64,000 nucleotides of DNA from Incurvaria masculella (GCA_946894095.1 OX335649.1:18494001-18558000), one strand, 5' to 3'; shown: positions 38,506-51,156, counted from the stretch's first letter. Program-made: numbers and translations. The notes: generated by a model not told the origin, from the letters alone.

Positions 38506-39801
38506 TTTTAGAGTACATATAGAATTTACTAAAAAAAAAACAAAATTAGTTTAATACGCGCCACGTGTATCTTGGCGCGCATTATACATTTTCATTTGAC
38601 TTTTATTTTATTAATTTGGCTGTCAACACATAGCCTTATTCAACCTAGAAAAAACGAACCCCAACCTTTATAAGCCGTATAGGTCAAAGTTCCCATTTTA
38701 TACGAATTGAACTCGAATTGAGTGCATTGAGTGGCTTATTCGATCGCTTGACGTACTCAATCACTTGTCGCCGACATGTCTACAGCCATTATCTTATTAC
38801 TAGCCTGATTTGCACGGCGAGCACCCATATACTACATGTGACGGGCGACGTGCTTTGCGTCGCGTCAGAAATGGACTCGGTCAGTCAGGCCGAGTCAGTC
38901 CGAGCTACTTTCGCTAAACGTTATTAGAAATAGTGGGGAAGTCACACATAAAAAAAACCTGACAACACTATCGAAGACATTTTGGATTAACTAAAAACTA
39001 GCTGTGATATATAGTCGTAACTAAAACTAACCGGATTGTACGGGCGAAATGTCGCTTTTGACACTATTTAGTCTTAATTTTCATTTATTTATCTCAATGT
39101 ACATAAGAGCTTCAGTCCAATTCGGATGCATCGAAAGCAAAAGTGAGATATCATTCAAACATGTGAGACTGCTCCGCTGCTCGCATTTTCGTCGACGAAT
39201 GTATGGAAATAATATGGTGACTAAATTTAATAATTTTAAGCAATGGAATCAATTACCTAAACAATATGAATTAAAGTTAATACTATTAATTCTTGTGCCA
39301 TATTATTATTTGAAGTGTAAATACTACCTACTATGCAATGGTAATGAAGAGATGGAACATAGTTCCGCAGCCCACGAGCTCCTGGGCTAGAACTAAATCC
39401 AGTCAATGCTAAACGGAACGAGGCGACAGAGGAGTGGGTTGCTTTGCAAATTCGAGGATTCAGCACTGAACCTGTCTCCTGCGCAGTAACGAGGGCTTCG
39501 ATGAATATTTGATTACAGGACGAAAAAAAATAACGTTTCTTTTTTACACCTCGCTGACGGCTTTCGAGAGTGCTCCAGCGTCGAGTGCATTATGAAAATG
39601 TTTGCACAGATTCAGTGTTTTCATCTTCTTTACTGTGACTTTGGGTATCCATTCCCGTATTTCTTGCCGTCCAGTACTTCTTGCTAGAAATAACGGTGTA
39701 ACAGTGATGGTAATATTTGTTAGTAAGGCAGTATGTGTCTACAAACGACACGTATAAGCAATAGTCTAGATTTTGAGCACTTTTAAAGTTGTGAGGTAGA
39801 T
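38506..39801. other. Non-coding gap, nothing recognised
   Basis: Several short open frames, none with family similarity. Confidence 0.4.
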
Positions 39802-39960
39802 GCCCCGGTTGCACGAAGAAACAGCTGAGTTAATCAATGTTCAAACACGTCACTTTTAGTGAAACGCATAGAGTTCCATCCATACTGTCCACACAAAGTG
39901 ACATGTTTAATCATACTTTGACGTTGATTTTGATTTTTTGTCCTTTCGTGCACTCGGTCC
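39802..39960. mobile_element. 160 bp palindromic MITE, copy 2
   Basis: GCCCCGGTTGCACGAAG to TTTCGTGCACTCGGTCC; the interior matches the 11889 copy almost base for base. Confidence 0.85.
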
Positions 39961-40096
39961 TAAGGTTATTTGTTTTCTTTTGTGATGCTTTTAATCTCAA
40001 AAGTTACTATTGACTGGTAACTAACTCATTGACTACTATAAACTCATAATAACTATACGAGAATGAAACAGCATATCTACTCAGGGAAGCGAAAGC

Positions 40097-40196
40097 GAGA
40101 AGTTCTCGTGTTCGGTTCTGAAACTCTATGCATAAAAAATGTGCCAACTTTTTTTCTCCACACAGTTTGACAGAAGCGAGCACGAGAACTTCTACT
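40097..40196. repeat. Short inverted repeat (GAGAAGTTCTCGTG arms)
   Basis: GAGAAGTTCTCGTGTTCG on the left and CGAGCACGAGAACTTCT on the right, about 65 bp apart; probably a small MITE. Confidence 0.5.
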
Positions 40197-40866
40197 CTAT
40201 AGGGTACCTCTTTAATGAGTAGACCCCCTGATACGAACGAGTAAATGCAAAGTGGAGCGCCTGTAAGCGGTTTGTGTGCTACGCCCAGAGTTGGTGATTG
40301 CTGTTCTTAACATTTATTGCGGTAGATTTTCAGTTAGGCATTAAAAAATGTTGATCTTTCCAATTACAATTGTCAAAAGACCATGATCGCTGGATGTGAT
40401 TCATACTGAACTATGTGCATAAGTCTAATCTAATAGTTTCAGATTTTTTTTGAAAAAGTTCGGACATCGACACATTTTTGGAAGTATGATTAATAAAAAA
40501 AACAATTGATACCAAAACCAGTTGATCTCTGGAAGAAGAATAACGTATAACATAGCTATTTATAGCCGTCAGAAAGAGATTAGTTTACTTACGCTGCCTC
40601 GGCAAACTTAGCTTTTGGGCTACTACCGTCGTCTTAATACAAACAAAGTCATGAATTCATAACATTTCTCATAAAATAACCGAGAAGACGTCGAAAACAA
40701 CCAAGGAGGTAGTATTCTTTCTATTTCATGAAAGTGGAAAAGTTCTTCGGACGTCGAAAAGTTTCATCGGTTCCTGAAACATCGTTTACGTCCGCCAAAG
40801 TTTAACGTTTTTGTTTATGAAGACGCTTCTCACATGTAGCGTTTTGAAGGTGGCGATATATTTCTG

Positions 40867-41041
40867 GGGGTAACCGGCGTAAGATGTGAGAAAATATGCG
40901 AGGGTATTCGATCAATTTTGAACGAATCAGAAGCGTTTATGTCACACCTCCTGCGCTCTTACTTGGTAGAATGTTAGGCATTCACTTCTGATTGGTGTAG
41001 AGTTCCATCGCATATTTTCTCACATATTACGCTGGTTCAGC
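40867..41041. mobile_element. Palindromic MITE (GGCGTAAGATGTGAG ends), copy 1
   Basis: Left GGTAACCGGCGTAAGATGTG AGAAAATATGCGA, right TCGCATATTTTCTCACATAT TACGCTGG, about 30 bp inverted ends; the inner arms around CAATCAGAAG also pair. Confidence 0.8.
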
Positions 41042-41287
41042 CTAATGCTATAATATCTACAAATAGGTAAAATATATCTGTAAAGGATCCTATTAACACA
41101 TAATAAACACATAAAAAAATTAGTAGCCGCGGAATATAAGCAAGATGCTGGCGTGGGCACTTCGTAGCAGTATTGGGCTAATATCTTGATAGTATAGTAA
41201 AAACTCAGACCCTTAAAAAACAAATAGAAAAAAATACGTTGAAACCACTATAGACGACAAGGTTTTGAATATGAACGTACAGCTCGT

Positions 41288-41460
41288 GTTTTAGCGGCTA
41301 AAGGATTTGTATTTCATGCAAGAGGTTATGTGTTCAAATCCTCGCCGGGTCATGCACCACTTTATTTCTCTTTCTGAGTTGAATTTGTGGATTTCGTTAC
41401 GAATGCGAGCTATATCATGGTTCGGAGCCCATATAAAGCAGGTTCCCTTCTTCCTTCTAT
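41288..41460 (+). mobile_element. SINE head fragment, tRNA-like (O)
   Basis: A decayed A box (TTTTAGCGGCTAAAGG), the B box GTGTTCAAATCCTC, then GGGTCATGCACCACTTTATT and TTTCTCTTTCTGAGTTG as in the full SINEs. The body is lost after about 170 bp. Confidence 0.7.
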
Positions 41461-41875
41461 GATTTTATGGGAGTGACTTGCATGAGACGATATATTTTTT
41501 TAAATTATTAACGTATTTTGGTAGCTATAATGACCTCTATATTAAAATACCTAAATATTTATTTTCACTTCCAGTTTTTTTAAAATGTGCTAAGTTAGTG
41601 TGGCTATAATATCGACATAAGACTGTCTAGCTCTAGCATAGAACAGAGCTTTCTCTCGTCGAAGCTCGGCTTAGGCCATAAGTAATTATCCTGTGCGGGC
41701 TGTCATCGCGTTAGACGTGGAACAATGGCCGCCATTACCTCAGGCTCGGCAGACGGACGTGGGCGTCGGCGCTACGATGCTATGCATACATACATAGCTA
41801 AGGCTATTTATATGTATGTATTAGATTTCGATAGCAGAAAAGCACGAGGAGAGTATTATGCTTAATACCAGATTT

Positions 41876-42240
41876 ATTTTTTATGTGACTGGACATGGAT
41901 GGCTAATACCACACTTTCTGTCATGGTATTAGCCAAAAAAAAACAACATGGGAACTAGGTGCCATGCCAGGACCTTCCTTATATTGCACGGCTACATTGA
42001 ACTGGATGGAAAACACGGACAATTTTTATTGCCGCTTCGGCCATCGTTAATCCAATGCGATAGTACCACCCCGGGCGGGATTAACCCTACCACCTAGTAA
42101 GTAAGGAAGGGGACCTACAGTTTAACGTGGAATCCGAACCACGGCCAGCCTCTCAACGGTCGAATGGTCACCCATCCAAGACCAGACCGGACCCAGCGTT
42201 GCTTAACTTCGGAGAGCGATCGCCGAAGTGTCGCGCCACG
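41876..42240 (-). mobile_element. SINE, 5S/tRNA chimeric head, cut by a MITE (I)
   Basis: Intact body and 5S part, but the head stops at GTGTCGCGCCAC where the MITE at 42239-42379 begins, removing the A box. Confidence 0.88.
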
Positions 42241-42379
42241 GCAGTGGCCCGTTTTCACCACCTCAAACTACAAAAATTCCAAAGTTAACTTTCGGTTACA
42301 CCATGTACATATGCAATGTAACCGAAAGTTAAATATCGCATTTCAGGTAGCTGGAGGTGGTGAAATCAGGCCTGCTGCA
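42239..42379. mobile_element. Small palindromic MITE (CACCACCTCCAGCTAC), copy 2
   Basis: GCAGTGGCCCGTTTTCACCA to TGAAATCAGGCCTGCTGC, inverted ends, with the same centre as copy 1. It disrupts the head of the SINE at 41876-42240. Confidence 0.8.
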
Positions 42380-42838
42380 AGTACAGTGAAACACAGACCA
42401 AACTTTACCACTTACGGTTTAAAGTAAAAATGTTTAAGATTTTATCATAGGGTTGCATATACAGATTAATAATAGATGTTTTAAACAATTATTGTATGTA
42501 TAGTCCCCCTTAAAAGTGTTGCCAGACGTCAACGTATTCTGTCTGTTCATATTTTGATAGTCATTTCCGGTAACTTTGGTCTGTTGCTGACTGTACCCCA
42601 CCATTGCCCGTCCAGTGAATAGAAATAGGCAAAACATACCTACACTTCTGCTTTTTCGACACCACCTGTAAGGACCAACTCGCATACAGCGCAGTTTTTC
42701 ATGGATTCGGAACATGAAATACAATGCAATACATTTTCGGAGTGGAGACATATTTGTTGTCCCGAGCCTTCTACCATGGTACCTAATGCCTAAATTAGTG
42801 ATAAAACTAAACAACGAATAAAATTCAATATTTCGTTG

Positions 42839-43091
42839 TATTTTTTATGCAACTGAACATGGATGGCTAATACCGAACTGACCGTATTAGCCTAACACAC
42901 CACATGGGAACTAGGTGCCATGTCAGGTCCTTCCTTGTATTGCACGGCTACATTGAACCAACCCGGGCGGGATTAACGCTACCCCTAGTAAGTAAGGAAT
43001 CCGAACCACGGCGGGCCTCAACGATTGAAAATGGATCCATCCAGACTCAACCGCGCTCAGAGGTGCTGCCCCAGCTTATCGATTCGCAAGG
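42839..43091 (-). mobile_element. SINE, 5S/tRNA chimeric head, internally deleted (J)
   Basis: Tail, CACCACATGGGAACTAGGTG and a decayed 5S part are present. The region from the GAACTGGATGG motif to GATGGTACC is missing. Confidence 0.8.
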
Positions 43092-43120
43092 CATAACATA
43101 TTCGTTGTAAAAAGTACCCA

Positions 43121-43278
43121 ATTTATCATTCACTTTTCTGGATCACCCGGTGATACAATTATTTTTATTATCTCATATTCTTCACTGTTTTTTTAGCTTA
43201 TAAAATGGTAAACTTATACCTTTTCTTTCTTATAAACTTTTACTATCATTATTAAAAAATATAATTTACCATGGTAGA
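43121..43278. mobile_element. Palindromic MITE (CATGGTAA ends), partial copy
   Basis: ATCATTCACTTTTCTGGATC, ACCCGGTGATA and the terminal ATAATTTACCATGGTAG are recognisable; the rest is AT-rich and diverged. Confidence 0.45.
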
Positions 43279-43847
43279 CCCCTGCTTACGCTAGGTTCTC
43301 GTTCGCCCTTTTCTTGGACGAAATAGTTCCCTAAATACTTTCCGAACAACCTGTCACATTGTTAAATGACTCACGACAATCCCTTTCAAAGCTCTAAGCG
43401 AAAGCTCAAAGTCTCCAAGGGGTTAGACGTGCGAGCACAATGAAAAGCTTCGTGTTCGAATAAGTATTCCTGTGGGTGAAGACGGTCGGAACGACACGGC
43501 ACAACTTTTTAATTCCGACAGGGAATACAGCCTCCACATACTCCATGCTCATACATTCCTTATGCACGTTTAAATCATCGTGTCAAATTACACTAGACGA
43601 AAACATAAATTTAAAAAAATTTGAAATTTTGTGATCAGGTTCATTGTTAAAAATTTTTTAGGTCGAACCAGTTTTTGAAAATTTTAATATTAAAATTAAA
43701 ATTATAAATTTTAATTTTAATATTTTAATTTTAATATTTAAATGTAATGTTCAAAAGACAGAGTCGCGAGGTCTACATCTCAGGGATCCACTAGTTTTTA
43801 GGGTAGGTTTGCAACGGTAGACTAGTTCACATTTCTTAGAGTCCGTC

Positions 43848-44264
43848 TTTTTTTTATGCAACCTGACATGAATGGCTAATACCACACAACTACCGTTATG
43901 ATATAAGCCCAATACACCACATTCCCGATGGAATTAGGTGCCATGCCAGGACCTTCCCTTTATGAGCACGGCTACATTGAACTGGATGGAAAACACGGAC
44001 AATTTTTTATTGCCGCTTCGACCATCTTTTCATCCAATGGTATGGTAGCGACCCGGGCGGGCTTAAATGGTAGGGTTCAAGCCAAGTAGGGGAAGGCGAC
44101 CTACAGTTTTACATGGATTCCGAACCATGGAGCAGCTCGCATTTGTGAAGAAATGCACTTATCGAACTCAGAAGAGAAAGAAAGTGGTGCATGTCGGGGC
44201 GAGGAATTGAACCCAGACCTCTGGTACGCTACGCCAGTCCCCGCGCCACTAGGCTACGAGCCGC
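43848..44264 (-). mobile_element. SINE, tRNA-headed subfamily, full length (K)
   Basis: From a T-run and ATGCAACCTGACATG to the head CGCCACTAGGCTACGAGCC. Closely related to the copies at 17378 and 50751. Confidence 0.9.
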
Positions 44265-44764
44265 TAACTATTATTACGCTATTATCTAGGCTACGCTAAC
44301 TATTATCTAGGTATTCGGTTTTAAAAACTGTGCAATTGTATTGTAATGGTAATTGGCATTGCGCGCAGAAAAGTCCAGCCAGAAAGCCAAGGACGCTCGT
44401 CGATCATAATTCAGCAACCCGACACACCTCGGAACAGGTTCGCGAGCTCGCGAGAAAGCCGTCGCAGTGAGTAACGATTAATTTGCATGGCCCCGCGCTA
44501 CGGGCCACCCGGTTCCCGCTGGCGCCGCGCCTCCGCGCTGGCCTTCGCCGTGGATTTGCGTCTGGGACACCTTGCACCATTAGAGCCGCATTCAAGAGCG
44601 TGTCGTGTGACTTCAGATTTCAAGTTTAATGAGCGTGCATACTGAATCCATGCTTTAGTTCTTATTACTTAAATAATGAAAACAATTGCTTTCGTTTTAA
44701 TTTTTTTCTGAAATAAAATTTACATTTAATTTAATTTTTTTTTGGTAGCCAAACTTAACTAAGT

Positions 44765-45583
44765 TTTTCAAAAAATTGTACATCCACCAGTAAAGAAGAA
44801 TCCGCAAAGAAACTTTACAGGTTTTTCGTTCACAGTAATGAAATACATACTTAGTTCTAAATGCTACTGCCAAACGATTCTTGGTAGAACACCTTAAGGT
44901 GGCTCATCCCGCTCATCTCCCCATACAAAAGGGGAAAGAAGATCACGCCCATATTTCTTGCCAGAGATCCAAAATTTTGCTCAAAATAGCTTTTATTGAT
45001 CGAATTAGATGTCTGATGATCATTGTTACTGTAAAATTGTGTTTGGTTTCTAAGTTATAAGGTCCGAAAGTTCGAATTTTTTGCGCGTTTTATACAATAC
45101 CTTTGCCGGTGGATTACGCTGTGATAAAGTAAGAATATCTTAAAAAGATTAGTCATCAGACATAGCTTAGTTAATCAAGATTTATAATCTATTTGGTTTC
45201 TGTTAGATTTTGGACTACAGCGGTCGTGGTTTACTTTTAGCTATAAGTCGTTTTGTAATTAAAATTTCGTAAATCTTACCAAATCATGCACTATGCACAT
45301 TGTCTTTTTTGTGGACATTTAGCATCTTCCTTATCACGGAGCCTTTTCTTTTTCTTTGAAACATAGAAAGTGCCAGAGCGCGACAGCACGGTTTTGTGCC
45401 GTGCCCGCGAATGAGTTAGTCCCGCCGGGTTGGGCCACCTTAAGGCAAAGAACAAGAACCAAAGGAAACATCAACCCTCAGCGCAAAAGGAGTAGAATTT
45501 GAACTTACTTAACTAACAAAGTTGCTTACACAATAATGTGTAAAGTCTTACTAGTATTCTCTGGTGTAAAAGCCAGCGTCAAC
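44765..45583. repeat. Interspersed repeat interrupted by MITE copy 3
   Basis: The left half ends ...TTCTTGGTAGAACACC and the right half resumes GGCAAAGAACAAG after the MITE, matching the continuous copy at 30643-30945. A further piece (GATTTAAGGTGTATAAAG) follows MITE copy 4 at 46134-46160. Confidence 0.75.
44894..45443. mobile_element. TTAA-flanked MITE, copy 3 (inverted relative to the others)
   Basis: 550 bp, TTAA at both ends, inverted ends GGTGGCTCATCCCG / CGGGTTGGGCCACC. It is inserted in a retroelement-like repeat whose two halves lie on either side (44765-44893 and 45444-45583). Confidence 0.9.
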
Positions 45584-46133
45584 TTAAGGTGGCCCAACCC
45601 GGCGGGACTAACCCATTCGCGGGCACTGTACAAAACCGTGCTGTTGCGCTCTGGGACCTTTTCTGTTTCAAAGAAAAAGACAGGCTCCGTGATGAGGAAG
45701 ATGCAACATGTCCACAAAAAAGATAATGTGCACAATGTATGATTTGGTAAGATTTACGAAAATTTTTATTTCAAAACGACTTGTAGCTAAAAGTAAACCA
45801 CGACCGCTGTAGTCAAAAATCGAACAAAAACCAAATAGATTATACATTTTGATTAAATAAGCTATGTCTGATGACTAATCTTTTTAAGGTTTTCTTACGT
45901 TATCATTGCGTAATAAACCACCAAAGTTATTGTATAAAACGCGCGAAAAATTCGAACTTTCGGACCTTATAACTTAGAAACCACACACAATTGTACAATG
46001 CCAACGGTCATCAGACATCTAGTTCGATCAAATAAAGCTCTTTTGAGCAAAATTTGGGATCTCTGATAAGAAATATGGGCGTGATCTTCTTTCCCCGTTT
46101 GTATGGGCAGATGAGCGGGTTGGGCCACCTTAA
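45584..46133. mobile_element. TTAA-flanked MITE, copy 4
   Basis: 550 bp, TTAA at both ends, in opposite orientation to copy 3 and only 140 bp away. Both are nested in the same host repeat. Confidence 0.9.
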
Positions 46134-46302
46134 TAACCGATTTAAGGTGTATAAAGCCCTCATCAAGTTGATATTGATGCAGTGTATCAAGTAAAAATAA
46201 AAAATAAAAATACTACGAGCATTGCATACTAATTGCAGAGGAATATAGTTACATGGGTAATTTCAAATAAATTATTTTCGTGATCGTAAAACAGGGCTTA
46301 CT

Positions 46303-46441
46303 ATGGCAGATTCGCCAGGTGAACAGGAAAATGAGTGATTAAATTTGACGTTTCATTGCATTTCGGACCATGTCTGTGAATAATGCATGCATCTGTGTGA
46401 ATGCCTGTTCACCCGGCGAGTTATTTTAGCATGGTAACTCA
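46303..46441. mobile_element. Palindromic MITE (CATGGTAA ends), copy 4
   Basis: CTATGGCAGATTCGCCAGG, GTGAACAGGAAAATGAGTG, then CCTGTTCACCCGGCGAGTT and ATTTTAGCATGGTAAC form the inverted ends. Confidence 0.8.
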
Positions 46442-47659
46442 CATGATGTCCGTCTGCAGAGGAAGCGAAAGAAGTGTGCTGTAAACGTATACAGGCTGTT
46501 GCAACGTAGTATATGAAGGACATTGCAAGGTTTGCATGGGCTAGAAAATCGTCACTAATTTAAGTGTTGTTGGATTAAACTACGATGGTTAAATTGTTTT
46601 GACTAAGGTGAATCCGAATTAATACATTTCAGACACTATAAACTCATAGAAACGTCAGCAGATGCATCTTAAGTCTCAGCCATGCATTTACTGAAGTGAA
46701 TGGAACCTGAGTATTGTTTGGTGCAGCGTCCTAGGTTTCGCTTCCTGAGCCAAAGGTTCGTGGCTCGCGCCGCATCGCGTTCCAGTTTTTTTTTACAATC
46801 GGTTGCAGGTGTTCAGATTATCTAGCTCATTTTAGTGGGCACACCACCGTAGAGAGTTATTCCGAAGGAAAAATAAGCACATTGACAGTTCAAGCAGTTC
46901 CCATACATTGTATCGGAGTCCCATGCCGAAGTCGCGAGTCGTGTGCGAGTTTATTTTTCAAATCTATTGTCGCACCCGGGACGTATCTCATTTTTATTAA
47001 ATTTGCAGTAGAGTTGAAAAAGTGATAGTTTTTCTGTTTTCTTTCATATTTTAGTGAATATACTGCAAAAGATGCTGTAAAAAATAACCTGGTAAGAAGC
47101 TTTGCTAAGAGTTTAAACATAAATAATAGAGCAAATAAATTAATATATGTATTCTATATATCTATATAAAAGCTATAATTGTGAGATACGCCTGTACGTC
47201 CTGAGTGCGACGTTATGGATGCAGTTTTTCATATCTCTAAAGTAGACGACGTGGTTCTTCAGAAAATATTTCTCTATTTCTTATAGTTTCAGAGATCTCC
47301 ATACTGACCCATCTCCACGCGCCACCTGGTATATGAAAAAAATAAACCAACACGCACGAATACATAAATAAAATAAAACTAACGCTAAACTAATTAGTGC
47401 GGCAACACTCGCATGCATTAAACCGCAGCGAAGCACTGTTTAGTCACTACCGACCGCGCTGCCGTGCAAGAAGGTCGCGTGAGTCGGTCGATCGTAAACG
47501 TATGGTCAGCTGTATTAGCGCTGCGGCGCGAGTTTAATTGGTGGGACATATTTAACACTTTAGACGCTATTGCGTGATGCGGGAAGGTGAATACAAATCA
47601 CTTTTATTCGTGTAAAATCAGAATGTTATTCTGATAGAATGTACGTGGGAAAGTTATCA
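46442..47659. other. Non-coding gap
   Basis: A GC-richer patch at 47400-47550 and a decayed B-box-like GGTTCGTGGCTCG near 46755; no gene seen. Confidence 0.4.
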
Positions 47660-47805
47660 TAGATTTGAGTTTCAGCGACATCTATATTTCAAGGATAGTA
47701 ATCAGATTTTGGAAATAATGTGATGATAATCCTTCAAATGTAGATGTCGCTGAAACTCAAACTAATGAGATAACCGTAATGTCGTATCCATTAAATACAT
47801 AAAAT
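47660..47805. mobile_element. Palindromic repeat (GAGTTTCAGCGACATCTA arms)
   Basis: TTTGAGTTTCAGCGACATCT and AGATGTCGCTGAAACTCAAA are inverted arms; an outer piece ATGTCGTATCCATTAAATAC follows. Partial relatives lie at 38449-38505 and 56762-56875. Confidence 0.75.
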
Positions 47806-47952
47806 TATCAAGTTCAACGTAGGTAAACGGGTCAATAACAAATATTTTTTGCAGTGTGGTATAATGCATGTTCAAACAGATTAGCGTTTTCGAGAGGGTT
47901 ACTCCTATCCGGAACAAACTAGTTTAAACAAAATAAATAGAAGCTTGTAAAG

Positions 47953-48235
47953 ACGGCCAAGTGCGAATCGGACTCGCACACGAAGGATTCCTTACCATCG
48001 TAGAAGATTTAAAACAAATCTAGTTTTTTTTATGGCGCCCCCCTTTCAGTTTTATTATTTTTTTATTTTACCTAATTTTTGTCATAGCGGCAAAATAAAT
48101 ACATACTCTGTGAAAATTTCAGCTGCCTATTATGGTTCATGAGATACAAACCTGTGACAGACGGACGGACGGACGGACAGCGTAGGCTTAGTAATAGGGT
48201 TACCTTTTCACCCTTTGGGTACGGAACCCTAAAAA
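47953..48235 (+). repeat. Lepidoptera-type interspersed repeat with GGAC microsatellite, full copy
   Basis: Starts CGGCCAAGTGCGAATCGGAC, contains GACGGACGGACGGACGGAC near 48160 and ends GGGTACGGAACCCTAAAAA. The design, with conserved flanks around a GACA/GACG microsatellite, is widespread in moth and butterfly genomes. Confidence 0.85.
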
Positions 48236-48714
48236 TGAATTTATTCAGTCCTATTAGCATCCAAATTGTATTCCGTCGACAGCGAAGATATCTCAGGATA
48301 GGCCCCCGCACCAAGCATGCAAAGGGGCCAACAATGAGCCGTCTGTCAACGTTCGCCGCAATAGCGCGAAAGCGCACTCCTCGCGATTGTGCATCCGGCA
48401 GAGTTATCCGCGCCGCGATCGATAAAGCGTCAGTCTGGTTATGAGGCTCTTACTCTGGGCAAAGATCGGCTATCAGGCGAACCGTCGGGCTGTTGGGCAG
48501 CCGCGGAGTTCGTCTTTACGACATCGGCGTGTCCTTGTCGTAAACCACAGATTGCAATTGACATCATTACTCAGAATCGTTTATGGCACCGATTCCGATC
48601 GAGCGGAGAAAAAGTACAGCAAAAATATTATTGGTCTGCAGAGACCACCGCGAGAGGAAGGCACTTGTGTTCCTCTCGGTGTCGCCAATTTTCTAAAATT
48701 ACCAACCCAACCTA

Positions 48715-48870
48715 GGGCCCAAAGAAAGGACAAAAAATCTAAATCAACGTCAACGTCTTATTAAACACGTCACTTTGTATGGACATTATGTAAAAAACTC
48801 CACGCGGTTCACTAAAAGTGACGTGTTTGAACATTGAGTAACTCAGCTGTCTCTTCGTGCAATCGGGGCT
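48715..48870. mobile_element. 160 bp palindromic MITE, copy 3 (reverse orientation)
   Basis: GGGCCCAAAGAAAGGAC on the left, GTCTCTTCGTGCAATCGGGG on the right; the interior is the reverse complement of the other copies. Confidence 0.8.
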
Positions 48871-50588
48871 AAATCGTACATGCCACACGCAAACATTATC
48901 GCAGACGTTCGGCATTGTTGGTTTGTTTTAGGTTCGTTTTTGGAGCTGACTTGGCGAAATCATTTCGGGACAGATTTGTCAATGTTTCGGGAATACATTC
49001 GCGCGCAATGGTGATGGTTGGATTCGGTGGCCCGCGACCCTTGCAGAACTTTCTGATAGGATATATGGACAATATGTCCATACAGCGGCGCCGCGACACG
49101 CGCAACACCCATACAACACACCTCCGACCTTTTCTCTTCTGTGATAAAAACCAAACTACACGTATTCCCACTCAATCTTCTGTCGACGTTGTCAATCTAA
49201 TTGGACACGTTTTTATACAGCTGGATTTGACAAATTGCGTTCGCATTGTCGCTACCTATTCCGTATCGCTACTTTAATCTGAAATTTAACGAGATTCTAT
49301 TGTGTTTGAAATTTATATGGTGATGCAATCATACCTTTAAAATCACTTTACACGTTTTAGTTACTGCAAGCAGGTTAATGGCATATTCTAAGGCAGAAGT
49401 AGAACCGGCTTAACTCCCACGAATGGAAGGAGTAAACTCGCCAAGTCTGTACGAATTGTAGAGCGGTACGCTTAGTCTGAGTCTTTCGTTAACGTTATAA
49501 AGATTGAATGCCGACCGACGTTTTGAAATGTATGGAGTTTGTGAGGGGACCGCGTTATGTGAGTTTATGTTTGATTTGATAATTGCAATATTTAGGTGAA
49601 ATTATCCACCGACTCTACTTTTTTATTTGGAGTTCGAGTTCGCTCTTAACAGGTTGAAAAAGTTGAACGAAATGTCTTTGCGGTTTTGGCAACGAAAGGT
49701 AATTAGACGAAATGAACCATTCCTAAAGTTTTTTCTGTACCATGTGAAAAAACAGCAGCTTTAAGTTTTAACATAGATTCAGAATAGTTTATCTACGGTA
49801 TATTAGTGTTGAGGCCAATGAGAGAAAATTTGTTTTGAGGTTGCGTCATCGTTTTATTATAGACGTTGACTCGTCGACTATGGCGTTGACCACCAATGTA
49901 CGCTAGCGACGAATAATTATGAAGCAAGCGACAGTATTACAACTAGGAAACGTCACGATTGCAGACGTATCGCTGCGTGAAAGTAAAACTCGGACTATAG
50001 CCACTTAATAAGAAAGGCGGGTAAAACATGAACTATGCACTGTAACATCAAGTAAACTGTAAACATCGACTTGCAATTTGCAATTTGAATTGTTCCCGCA
50101 GTTACTAAGTGGTGAGGGTAAATTGAAAAAAAAAAGGTAGATTTCAGCCCCTTTACATCTTGCCTTCCTATCTCCCCCGCCTTTAACACGTATTATTTAC
50201 AGACGAACCCATATCACCTCCTATCACTTGATTACTCCATGATGTTGGATTTTGCAGACAGACTAACCCGCCTGACATCACAAATTTACTAGTAAACATA
50301 TCAATCAATCAAGTCCCACAACAGGCGTCCTATAGATCGATGTATAGATCATTTCCTTATGTGTATACATGCGCCTGCGCAGTGCAAAGACTGCGAGCGG
50401 TACTAAAGCTGGAAAAATGTAGCAATAATTTTACATTTCAATGATTTGAAGAAAGGGGGCAAAATAATACAATCCTTTGGATTCCTTAGGTATTTGTTCC
50501 GCATGCCAGATTTGCCCTATTTTCAACCTTTGGAATAAGGCGCAGTATGGCGATTTTCTCGCCAAATCTTTCCATATCGACCTTACTT
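48871..50588. other. Non-coding gap
   Basis: Overlapping open frames at 48896-49277 on both strands have no recognised similarity; the rest is AT-rich. Confidence 0.4.
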
Positions 50589-50654
50589 TTTAGGGTTCCG
50601 TAACCAAAGGGTGCCAACGGAATCCTATTACTAAGCCTCCGCTGTCCGTCCATA
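50589..50654 (-). repeat. Lepidoptera-type GGAC repeat, end fragment
   Basis: TTTTAGGGTTCCGTAACCAA to CCGCTGTCCGTCC; only the outer 65 bp remain. Confidence 0.7.
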
Positions 50655-50750
50655 CTTTGTTGACTAAATTGGCCGAACATACACAATGAAATTGTTGATC
50701 TCGTTGATGTACTTACATTACACATATTACATATACACGCTAGTTTTTTG

Positions 50751-51156
50751 AGCCGTTCGTAGCCTAGTGGCGCGGGGACTGGCCTAGCGTACCAGAGGCC
50801 TGGGTTCAATACCGACATGCACCACTGTCTTTCTCTTTCCGAGTTCGATAAGTGCATTTCGTACGCATGCGAGCTGTTTCATGGTTCGGAATCCATGCAA
50901 AACTGTAGGTCCCCTTCCCCTACTAGGTGGTAGGGTTTAAGCCCGCCCGGGTTGGTACCATCGCATTGGATGAAAAGATGTTCGAAGCGGCAATGAAAAA
51001 TTGTCCGTGTTTTCCATCCAGTTCAATGTAGCCGTGCTCATAAAGGGAAGGTCCTGGCATGGCACCTAATTCCTTCGGGAATATGGTGTATTGGGCTAAT
51101 ATCATAACGGTAGTTGTGTGGTATTAGCCATCCATATCAGGTCGCATAAAAAAAAA
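50751..51156 (+). mobile_element. SINE, tRNA-headed subfamily, full length (L)
   Basis: Head CGTAGCCTAGTGGCGCGGGG, a shortened B-box region (GGGTTCAATACC), full body and an A-tail at 51147-51156. Confidence 0.9.

Noticed and set aside
45526..45742. Short frames on both strands in the 45.5 kb region
   Set aside because: They are within the 550 bp MITE and its host repeat.
48139..48377. Frames with repeated TDGRTDGQ-like residues
   Set aside because: They are translations of the GACGGACGGAC microsatellite repeat.
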